Shown here one piece after another: positions 55,895 to 64,000 of a stretch of DNA of 64,000 nt. Positions within the stretch are counted from its first letter, which is position 1; each line of letters begins with the position of its first letter. The notes beneath the pieces were generated by a model. The model worked only from the letters and a program-made list of their open reading frames with translations, was not told the DNA's origin and did no database searches. The position numbers were made by a program, and so were the translations under genes. Source of the stretch: Acanthococcus lagerstroemiae (Eukaryota > Arthropoda > Insecta > Hemiptera > Eriococcidae); the NCBI GenBank assembly GCA_031841125.1, contig CM063112.1, positions 65,368,057 to 65,432,056 of the forward strand. The letters run 5' to 3'.

Positions 55895-58089
55895 TTGTAT
55901 TCCGAAATACATAATGTACTATCCGTATACGATAGTACAAACTTTTCATCTTTCTTTTTTTTTTTTTTTTTTAAATGATATTTTGCACGTCTTGTTTTTC
56001 TTTATTACGAATAATATAATTTTTTATGTTTACTGTCGCATGTCGCTCGAAGCCATTCGTATATTCGTGTACAGTTTCCTTTTCCATTTTGAATTTTGTG
56101 ATATCCGTGTGATATATTTCTTTTTACCAACCGAATTTTAAGATTAACGTTTTGATACTATTCCTACCATCATTATAATAATGTTGTATTATTAATTTTT
56201 ATGAATTAGACACGATTATACATTCTTCGTCTCATCGTTAATATGTCAATTTGCTTTGTTCCTAATGTCTGTACGACGAAGTTTCTTTTGTTGTAGACTT
56301 CCTGCGAATCAGTGGCGCCCGAGGGGTTAATTTACGGAACAGCGAACATTTTTAAATAGCCACCGTGCCCCTTTAAATAACGATTTGTACACCAATACTC
56401 GCGTCATAAATGTATATAAATAGAACCTCGCAGTTTTTATCGAATCCCAAAATTTTCACTACCCCCTCTCCTCCGCATTTGAAAGTAATATGGCAGCCGG
56501 CATACTTCTACCCCATGCTAAGCGCTACTGTTGGCAACTGTCAACATTTGAGTTCGTTTACATATAATTATGTATATCCATATCGTGAACATTGATTAGT
56601 TCACGGAGATATAGCTGCTGAAAATATGCTGGCCGCGTTAAGAATTCTAGCGATTCGCTCGTAATTTCACGACCCGTATCGCACGCTTTCGGTATTTCGC
56701 GTAACAGCGACAGAATGACGATCCTCGAAGTACTGCTCTCGTAGTTACGCGCTTTCCCGGGCTTATGAAAAAACTGAACACTGTCCTCTTCAACCCGAAT
56801 CAGAAGGAGACAAAGTATCGTGTGTTCCTTCTAGGGCGATACCTAGCTGCGCCATTGTAACGTTACGAACATTTTTCATTATCCGGCGATCTCAGCGAGT
56901 TGAAGCGAAGCCGGACGAGTGACGAAATTATCTTTGTAGAATGACGAATGGGTAATACGTGGAGAAGGCGCAACATGTCAGTGTTAATACGACGGCTACG
57001 AGTAACAACGATAGGTGCCAAAAAGATAAGTTCGGAAGCTCAACAACGTAGTAAGTACGCGTGTACGAATTATTCGTAGTTTGGTCGTTAAACAACGTAT
57101 CCAAGTCCAGATCCATTAGATCACGTTCGTCAGCGGCGGCTATATCCGCCGCATCAGCTGCTGCTGGCTGCCGCGCAATATTCATGCCACAATCAGCCGT
57201 CGTCGCCATCGACATCACCATTATCACAACGCTGCAGCGCAAGACTCGTCGTACGCTTCCCAATCTTGCCACCAAAACCATTTTTATCATCGATCGCCTT
57301 GTACCTTCCTCAGCCGTTACTCGGACGTTCGTAAGACTATATCTATAGAGAGTCCCTATTGAAATAACACATAGTGTCAGTAAACCCAGTTAATACCGGA
57401 AGAAATTTACATATAGGCTCGCTTTTACCTACACGAGAAGTTAGGTACGTACGTAATATCTACTCACGACTCGCTAAGAAAAACACTACGCGCTATTTTG
57501 TTCAGTTTTTTCTTTCTTTCTTTATCTAAGGTTTTTGGTTAGTTACGAAATGGATACCATATTAAGTTCAATTTTTCTTCAAATCGTTATTATTTTGATA
57601 CCTCTACGTTGTTACACGTTTATAATTTTAACAATTTGTTATCGACGCTTGTTGACTTACCTTGCGCATTGATGGCCAGTTGACGGTAGTGCAAAGTATT
57701 TTGATAAGATCGACATTGCTATAAGCATTAGGTATTTCTTGTAATACATTACTAGTAGTTATTTCAATATCGACAAAACGTGAAAAAAGATCTTAGACGC
57801 GTGTTACCTCTACTCGAATACCTACACCGAAGATGCTTAGTATCCGTTGAGTACTATTTTTCTTAAAAAACCCGTTTTTATTGTGCGTCTTGCGCCGATC
57901 GCTCACTCTTTTTTTCGTTTCTGCTTTCCATAGTACACAGTTTTGTACGGCTCACTGAAGAATTACCAGCCGCGTATATACTTATAATTTGTAGTACGAC
58001 TGCTGGTAAATTGAGCTGCCTACAAATTACGTCTGTCCCACGTGGCCGATTATATGTAGAAATCCATCTCTTTACTCCTTCCTCGTCAG
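55895..58089. other. 3' flank of ABCC10, mostly featureless
   Basis: A T-rich 3' UTR-like stretch follows the ABCC10 stop, with no clear AATAAA seen. Apart from the small minus-strand frame at 56928-57290, I find nothing supportable. Confidence 0.5.
56928..57290 (-). CDS. hypothetical small type I membrane protein (120 aa)
   Basis: Starts at a true ATG (57290). A basic N-region and hydrophobic core (RRVLRCSVVIMVMSMATTA) look like a signal peptide. An acidic stretch follows (DERDLMDLDLDTLF), then an NNS glycosylation sequon, a hydrophobic helix (LSFWHLSLLLVAVVLTLTCC) and a short Arg-ending tail. The layout is plausible for a secreted or membrane micro-protein. No homologue is recognised, and a chance frame over GCT/GCC-rich sequence is possible. 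Confidence 0.35.
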   Translation of the reverse strand: MIKMVLVARLGSVRRVLRCSVVIMVMSMATTADCGMNIARQPAAADAADIAAADERDLMDLDLDTLFNDQTTNNSYTRTYYVVELPNLSFWHLSLLLVAVVLTLTCCAFSTYYPFVILQR

Positions 58090-58170
58090 ATAGATGAGAT
58101 GCTCGAAGGAGTCATATTACCAATTGCCATTAATGACCTAAGGACTAGCGACGAAAAAGTAAAAATTGAG
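58090..58170 (+). CDS. possible exon of an unidentified plus-strand gene
   Basis: 81 bases bounded by a strong acceptor (ctccttcctcgtcag) and gtaatg, in phase 0, read IDEMLEGVILPIAINDLRTS DEKVKIE. The composition is protein-like and helix-prone. The frame also stays open for 16 codons past the donor. Family unknown. Confidence 0.35.
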
Positions 58171-58289
58171 GTAATGAATATAGCGAACGTGTGCGATTCA
58201 TTCCTTATTTGCGTATAACAATTTCTCTCTCGCCTCTTCCCCCCCTCCCCTCTAAATTTCACCTTACGACAGCACACGCTTCCCTATTC

Positions 58290-59955
58290 GCGGTTCCACT
58301 ATCGTTGTCGTGTCCGACCTCGCCCTTCACTGCATCCTGGTATCACCTTTCGGTATTCTTCTCGGACACGGCGACGGGCTTCAGCTGCAGAGCCGACCGT
58401 CCGGTGGGGGAGTTGTCGCTCAAGACCTGCCGCGTGGATTGCGTGAGCTGCGCGGATGCTGTCCGCTGTCACGCGTTCGGCGTCCTCCTTGGTCCGCATC
58501 ACTGTGCCGGCGAATTGAATCATCGCTGACTAGTTCTGCTGGCTAGCCAGCATCACTTCAACCGTCGTCTCTGGAGTAATGCGGCTGCCGGCAGACGCCT
58601 CGAGCACTGCTCGTGCGTCGTTCCACGCAGTGCAGCAAACGATGGTATGCTGCGCGTCATCGACCTCTGCTAAACAATGCGAGTACTGGCTGGGCACCTT
58701 GTTCTAACGGTTAACATAACCATTGAAGCAGCCATGCCCGGAGGGCATTTGCGTAAGATAGTATGTCAGCTCACCGTGCCGTCTCGAAAGCCATGCATCA
58801 AGGTCGTGCACTAGCCTCAATATCCAGCTGCCATGAGTGGTCTCTTGGATGCGAGCCACCCACTCTTAAACAGTTGGCCGCCGGACTACTCGTCTAATCT
58901 TCTCATTTACTCCTCTCTTTTTTCCATCAGCGGGTATGAGTTTCTGGAAGCGCTGGCAAAGAGTAGCACTCTCCCTAGCCAGCAGATCACTAGGAGACAT
59001 TTTTGAGCTAGTACAAGAGCCGCCTCACACGAGACGGTTCTGTATGCGCATATTATGCGTAGTGCCGTAGCCCGCTGGACCCTTCCTATATCTTCTCTAT
59101 TCTCGCGAAGTGCCACGACTGGTGCCCTACTGGGGGCCCCATAGAGGAGAACCGAGTGGATTACTGTCGAATACATCCTTCTTCGACTCTCACTCGGCCC
59201 CTGGAGGTTCGGAATAAGCTAACGCAACGCTCTCAGCGTCCGCTGTGCTTTCTCTGCCGTTGTATGGAGATGCGGCTTCCAAACAGTTCGTTGTCCAACG
59301 TCATTCCCATCTGGGGCTGTAGGGATACAGGTTCATCCAGTACTGCTAAGTCAAATTGCTGTGACCTGCCCCCTTTCCGCCCGTGAAAAAGGACGGCTTC
59401 TGTCTTCGGGGCAGTCGCCTCTAAGCCGTTCGCTTGCATCCAGCGAGACAAAATCTCGATGCTGAGTATGGACCTGCTGCGAACTTCCTGCTCCGACCTC
59501 CCCTCTACAAGGAGAAAGGTGTCGTCGGCAAAGCAGATAGCCTGGGTTCCTCTCGAAAGTGTGAGTCGCAGGACCCTGTCCAAAGACATATTCCACAGCA
59601 GGGGTCTTAAGACCGATCCCTGAGGTACACCCACCGAGATGATCTTCTGGACCTGGCGATCTTCTGCGTCTGTACGCGCTATCTTACTGTCTGCCAGGTA
59701 GCTCCTGATGATCGCTCGTATATACCCTGGGAGATCCCACTCATCCATCGCTTTCAGGATACGCTTCCAAGGCAGTGTATTGAAAGCGTTCCTCGCATTG
59801 AGACTAGCGGCTACACATAAACCATCTTTACTACATACGGAGTTGATGATTTTTTGCACATACAACATCGCGTCATTGGTTGAACGACCCGCTCGAATTG
59901 CATACTGGGATTTCGACAGCCCACCTGTAGAAGCGATGTGCGCTTGTACCTGCAA
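58290..59955 (-). pseudogene. degraded R1-clade LINE (RT to C-terminus), 5' truncated
   Basis: The minus strand carries LSKSQYAIRAGRSTNDAMLY, RNAFNTLPWKRIL, VGVPQGSVLRPLLWN and CFADDTFLLVEG. A frame change follows near 59200. Then come IHSVLLYGAP, RVQRATALRIICAYRTVS, and further down WLSRRHGELTYYLTQM with GHGCF. This is the R1-type order. One or more stops and frameshifts (for example a TAG after GYVNR and the shift near 59176-59233) make it non-functional, and the C-terminal Cys/His motif is partly lost. Its 5' end abuts the CT tract at about 59965. Confidence 0.85.
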
Positions 59956-59963
59956 AGCAATAA

Positions 59964-59964
<1 letters not shown>

Positions 59965-60002
<38 letters not shown>
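59965..60002. repeat. C run plus CT microsatellite doubling as a polypyrimidine tract
   Basis: A run of C then ctctct repeats leads through ctcccaccgccccctctg to the splice acceptor ggctccag at 60029. Confidence 0.75.
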
Positions 60003-60003
<1 letters not shown>

Positions 60004-60029
60004 CCACCGCCCCCTCTGTTCGGCTCCAG

Positions 60030-60294
60030 GAATCAAATGTATTTTATACGAGGGTACAAAGCGGCACAAAATGTGGCTGCTTGGACTATCGACGGTAGTG
60101 ACGCGAGTCGTCGTCCGCTTTCGCGTTGCGAGACGGTTTCTACTTTCGAGTTGGCGAGATATCGAAGCTACGCAGTTTATTTTACCGAGGAGAGAGCGGA
60201 AGATCTATGCGAAGCCTCCAGCCTCACGCCCCCCTTGCCCAGCTCACAGCGCCTGGGAACACAACCGCGAGCAGGTCCTGACTTCGTGTACGCT
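60030..60294 (+). CDS. likely exon of an unidentified plus-strand gene
   Basis: Acceptor ctgttcggctccag with a long pyrimidine tract; donor TACGCT|gtatgt (a GT at 60275 is an alternative). The frame reads NQMYFIRGYKAAQNVAAWTI DGSDAS, RYRSYAVYFTEERAEDLCEA and SSLTPPLPSSQRLGTQPRAG. The 88-residue segment has varied, protein-like composition and no stop. It could belong with the segments at 58090 and 61368. I recognise no family. Confidence 0.45.
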
Positions 60295-61367
60295 GTATGT
60301 TCGTAGACGGAACACCACAACGTGCACACTATCTGCGCTTTACGTTATGTTCGTTTCCGGAAGCTCAGCCATAAGAGCGTCGTCGGCGACTATTACTAGT
60401 CGGAGTCTCCAGCTAGCGTACGGAGTTGGAAACAGCACTCTGAGAAAGAGGACCTCGGAGAGACCTCTAACCGTACGTTTGGTTGCTGCGAGACACAGCT
60501 GGGAGAGCACTAGGTACTCGGTGCACTCTGCTGGCCTATGGCCAGAACATAGCACGATGCACCCGGACTTCGACTTGCGGCTATGTTCCTACACGGTGCT
60601 CACCTGCAAAGTGTTCGAGAGTGCTCGAGCTGAAACACTCGTTTAACCGACATCGTAGTTATCTAGCAGCGTGAGGAGGTTTCGAGCTTGAGACGCAGAC
60701 ATACCTATACAGTAGATTCAGAACCACGAACGCGTGCGATTTCTAGAGCGGATTTCTCGCCTGGTGTACTAGGATGCACGAGTATGGTCCGCCAGAAAAA
60801 GATCTGCGAGGGAATAAAAAGACAAACCGAGTAGAGTCCTATTCTTTAGGTGAAAGAGAGGTAGACGAAAGTACCACCTCAATGAGAATGGCAATCGCCG
60901 AACGCGGGTAACGATATGACGATGCGTTTTTGTTTCAACTGGATTTTGTTCTAAGAAAGGAGTTTCCGCGATGTACTTAAATACACGTAATGCCTGCGGG
61001 TAATTTCTAGTTATCGTGCGGATGTAGTTTTGAAAATGGATTCATTTTTCGGTGCTCGAAATGTTCGCGTGCACGCGTTATCGGTCTGCGGAGAGTCGCA
61101 ACCACCCCAAATGTTTTAACTACTATTGCGACCGGAGGATTGGCATTCGATTATTCGAATTGGATTGCGAGGCGACACGACGCTACCTGACGAGGTTGGA
61201 CGCTAGAATTGATCCTCAACTTGAGCGAACCGATTTCCTTGGTTAGCCTTATGACGCAGTGTTCGTACAGTACAATTTTGCTACTAGAATTCTTGAGGTA
61301 GTAATGCCCACCAACTATATTTACCCTAACTAAAGATATGTAGTTAGGTATATATATATATGTATGA
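60295..61367. other. stretch with weak coding hints only
   Basis: A plus frame around 61130-61246 (IRLFELDCEATRRYLTRLDA...) looks codon-like but lacks a convincing acceptor. GC-richer sequence at 60340-60650 has competing open frames. Nothing here is firm. Confidence 0.35.
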
Positions 61368-61736
61368 GGTTTCTTCGCCGATGGCGCGACGTCCGCGCCG
61401 TCGAACTCTGTGGTCACGAACCGGAAGCCCCAGTTGTACGATAGAGATGACTATATGGATGGCGATGGCGATGGCGATAGCGATAATGATGGTATACTAG
61501 TATGGCAGGAACAGGAATGCACCTAGATAATTCTAGTACCTACACGAGGCGGAGTGATAGTAGCGTGCCAAACTACTACACGGCTCCGTACCGCACCTAA
61601 TACGTTTTACGTTCCAACTTATAAATTACCTATTCGTTTGAAAACGAACATCGCACCGCCGCCTCCGTTTCCTCCACCGTATTTTCAAAAGCCTGACAAA
61701 GACAAAATAATGGCGGACGAGTACGACGAGTACTAA
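61368..61736 (+). CDS. possible C-terminal coding segment broken across three frames
   Basis: Three overlapping plus-strand stretches look like one protein tail. Frame 1, 61368-61526, is FFADGATSAPSNSVVTNRKP... with an acidic DGDGDGDSDND run. Frame 2, 61493-61600, is SMAGTGMHLDNSSTYTRRSD...YYTAPYRT. Frame 3, to the stop at 61736, is NTFYVPTYKLPIRL, a run of prolines and IMADEYDEY. Tyr-rich, Pro-rich and acidic blocks resemble a cytoplasmic tail. Two indels, real or sequencing errors, would be required. Alternatively this is chance. Confidence 0.3.
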
Positions 61737-61799
61737 TGTCGTTTTAATGACGAAGAAATTCAACGCCAATCCTTGTCGCAAAAATATTGCGCGAGTATT

Positions 61800-61862
61800 A
61801 AAGAAAGAAAGAAAAAAAGAAAGAAAAAAAAAATCGAAGAAAATAAAAAAAAAAGAAAAAAG
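61800..61862. repeat. AAAG/A-rich purine repeat
   Basis: aaagaaagaaagaaaaaaag-type tract. It yields an artificial Phe-rich frame on the minus strand. Confidence 0.85.
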
Positions 61863-62152
61863 TCCGGAAAATACAACGATGAGAGTATAAAAGTTTAAAG
61901 CGAGTGTAGACGATTCGCGGATAATGGGGTAATCGGTAATGGCGGGTAGCGGTGATGGCAGTTCAGAAGGAGGCGTCGTTGGGGGATGAAGGAGAAGGTG
62001 TGATAGAGTGTTGGTGGTAGTAGCGGAGGTGGCGGCACTGGCAATGAAGATAATATAGCAGCAGTAGCAGCGGCCCCGTCGTAATAGCGTACGGTACGAG
62101 TGTGGAAAAGTGGACGAATGGAAAAAACGAAGAAGGTTGCCAAAGCGAGAAA

Positions 62153-62293
62153 ATGTCCACAATAGACTTTGATTACGAAATTGTACATTTGGTGCGGCCA
62201 CAATCAGAGTCTTTTTTATTACATTCGGATGCGATACAAACGAACACAAAAGACACCGATTTATCAGAGTTTTTACTCGATTGTTCGATTTAG
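62153..62293 (+). other. short open frame of unknown status
   Basis: From an ATG: MSTIDFDYEIVHLVRPQSES FLLHSDAIQT... to TAG at 62293. The composition is protein-like but there is no family or splice support. Confidence 0.25.
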
Positions 62294-63040
62294 TAACACG
62301 TGGATACTAGGTATGTGTAATGTGTATGTACTTAATACTCGTATGAACGTATTTACGCGGTAAACGCGATGTACGGTGCGCAATGTGCGGTTTACAGCGT
62401 ATCAAGTACGTTTAATGTCTGTGTATGTAGATACTATACACGAGTACTAAGCCTACGAATGGGTATCACTTATGTAGGTATATACAGGGGCAGGGTATAT
62501 CTTCCTTCAGTTTTCACGCGTAAGTAATGTTCGAAATAACTTTAAAATACCCATGCTACCTATTTCGCGTTTTAACCGACTGAGGCGATAGCCTCACCCG
62601 ACGAGGCTGCCAGTCCGGAACTTTCACCCGTAGCTCCGTGTTAATCACCAAGTTTGCTAGTGTACCTTCTAATTTGGTGAAAGTCTCCGCAACCAGAGCC
62701 CAAGTATCCTATCTACCGACTCGGACCAATATCCACCGACCATCCCCGTCAGTCTTCTCCAAGTGTAAATTATACGGGGACCGCCGAAGTGTATTTCTTT
62801 TGTCCTCGTGACGTCACCCGTCTACCGAACAGATTATTTGTTTACGGAGCTTAAATGATAGTAACATGAGTAAGCTTCCAGAGCCTACCAGTCTAGTCTG
62901 CTCGAAACACCTTTCTCCCATCTCTCTTATTCCCTCTCCTGTCCAAGTACCGCAGAATCGAGCCTATCCGTATTCGTTTTCTTATTTTACTCATTTTTTA
63001 TTTTTCTTACCGGTACCTATTTCGTTTATTATTGAAGGAT

Positions 63041-63075
63041 GCAAATGTGTGTATGTGTGTGTGTGTGTGTCTGCG
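63041..63075. repeat. TG microsatellite
   Basis: Imperfect tg run (gtgtgtatgtgtgtgtgtgt). Confidence 0.85.
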
Positions 63076-63400
63076 TGTGTACGCGTGTATCATTACGTGC
63101 TCGTTCGTCTTCGTCTTGTTTGAAAATCTGTTCCGCTCAAATAAACTGCTCGTTTTTGCAACGACTATATTTTTCAGGATTAAATCCCCGGAGAATATTT
63201 CTGATTTTTTACGACGCGGTTTCTTTTCTTTTTTAAATCGTTCGGCAGCGGAAAGTTTCTTTTGAAAATTTTTTACTGACGCGATGTTGTTTTCTATCCG
63301 TGTACGATTAAATAGCAGACGCCCGAACGAAGGAAGAAAACGAAAACTCTCACTCGAATTTGAGTTAGCCAGCAGCTAACTGGCTAGAAGTAGAAAGGAC

Positions 63401-63895
63401 GTGTTGGTCCAGGACATTCGGACAGTTCGTTATTTATCGTCTCAATTATCATTAATTGGGCTTATGAATGGGAAATATGACGGACTACACGTGAAATCAC
63501 CATGGTTTGTTTTTAATAACCGCACTGATCTACGATTGAATACTTTTAGCACTATCATCTCAAGGAGATCAAATTGCTACATGAAGCGTCTACTCGCTCA
63601 CCCCAGTGAGGAGGCCATACAGTTTCTAGACGACTCATCGAACAACATACGTCGTCTTCGACGTAAACATACCCGCTGGATTTAATTAATAATTAATAAC
63701 TAGTGTCGTATTGCATTCACTTGAATGTTAGATATATGGTTGCACATATACTATAATTATCCATATTATTCATATTGTGATACTTTTAGATAAATGCTTT
63801 CATGTACTCAGGCAGTTCCTAATGAACTGTGAAAGGAAAAAAATTTTAATATCGTTTTAAACAGCGGTTCAAAAAGTTGAAATAATAATAATAAT
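63401..63895 (+). mobile_element. Jockey-clade LINE 3' fragment (ORF2 C-terminus, 3' UTR, AAT tail)
   Basis: The plus frame ends with NCYMKRLLAHPSEEAIQFL, DDSSNNIRRLRRKHTRWI and a stop at 63685. Jockey-type ORF2 proteins end with an N-x-Y-x-x-RL-x-x-HPN...LLD...RRLKR motif, which this matches. About 200 bp of AT-rich 3' UTR follow, ending in aataataataataataat at about 63878-63898, the simple-repeat tail expected of such elements. No RT core is present upstream, so it is 5' truncated. Confidence 0.6.
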
Positions 63896-64000
63896 AATTC
63901 AATTCAATTCAAAAAACGTTTATTTTGTTAATCATACTTTTTATATACTTTGTAGTTAGATTACGCCGCCCTATGCGAGAGGTGGATCATTACATTTAAA
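63896..64000. other. flank beyond the LINE tail
   Basis: attcaattcaattcaaaaaacg then AT-rich sequence to the window edge. No feature seen. Confidence 0.5.

Noticed and set aside
59708..60646. 312-codon plus-strand frame
   Set aside because: It runs antisense through the R1 LINE reverse transcriptase and across the CT microsatellite. The exon-like frame at 60030 is in a different phase and has splice support.
61626..62249. 207-codon minus-strand frame rich in Phe, Ser and Thr
   Set aside because: It is produced by an AAAG-type purine repeat and GGT/GCA-like low complexity on the plus strand. It has no domain-like pattern.
1..64000. CRISPR array, bacterial operon or phage content
   Set aside because: There are no regularly spaced direct repeats with unique spacers, and all coding evidence is intron-split and eukaryotic.

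Overview
This is a eukaryotic, almost certainly insect, nuclear window: genes split by GT-AG introns, AT-rich introns full of microsatellites, and many transposable elements. The gene content (an insect-type GABA-B receptor tail, an ABCC10/MRP7 ABC transporter, a DHHC protein) and the element types (RTE, R1 and Jockey LINEs, Copia, hAT-like and foldback-like DNA elements) suit an arthropod. A hemipteran such as a scale insect is only a guess.

Layout. 1-2107 (-): RTE-clade LINE ORF2 with APE endonuclease and reverse transcriptase, open in frame and running off the left edge. 2.1-5.8 kb: microsatellites, a 34-bp direct repeat and a zone of abnormal homopolymer-rich sequence. 5830-18386 (+): 3' part of a GABA-B receptor gene (TM5 exon, coiled-coil exon, long C-terminal tail exon). 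The exon(s) for TM6-TM7 could not be found. Its large intron holds several inverted-repeat elements. 18.4-25.7 kb: an unresolved minus-strand reading frame, a foldback-like element, a MITE, and one exon of a DHHC-family protein whose catalytic motif reads SHHN.

25754-31294: a complete, apparently young Copia retrotransposon (minus strand) with identical 182-bp LTRs, a GTTAT target duplication and one uninterrupted Gag-Pol frame. 32156-55894 (+): a near-complete ABCC10 (MRP7-type ABC transporter) gene. I recovered 23 exons with mutually compatible splice phases, from the initiator ATG to the stop. One short exon, between 33444 and 37324, is missing from an interval filled with decayed retroelement and transposase fragments. 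Its introns carry a nested transposon cluster (43.2-44.8 kb), hAT-like MITEs, a recurrent ~248-bp MITE family and a tRNA-like SINE candidate.

55.9-64 kb: a small minus-strand signal-peptide/TM reading frame, a degraded R1-clade LINE (-), and several plus-strand segments that look like exons of one unidentified gene. The clearest is at 60030-60294 and uses a CT microsatellite as its polypyrimidine tract. At the right end lies a Jockey-clade LINE C-terminus (+) with an AAT-repeat tail.

No operon-like logic applies. The two recognisable host genes are a neuronal metabotropic GABA receptor and a lipophilic-anion exporter, and both show how heavily mobile DNA has expanded the introns. Intron-exon calls come from reading splice sites and conserved motifs by eye; no search was run.
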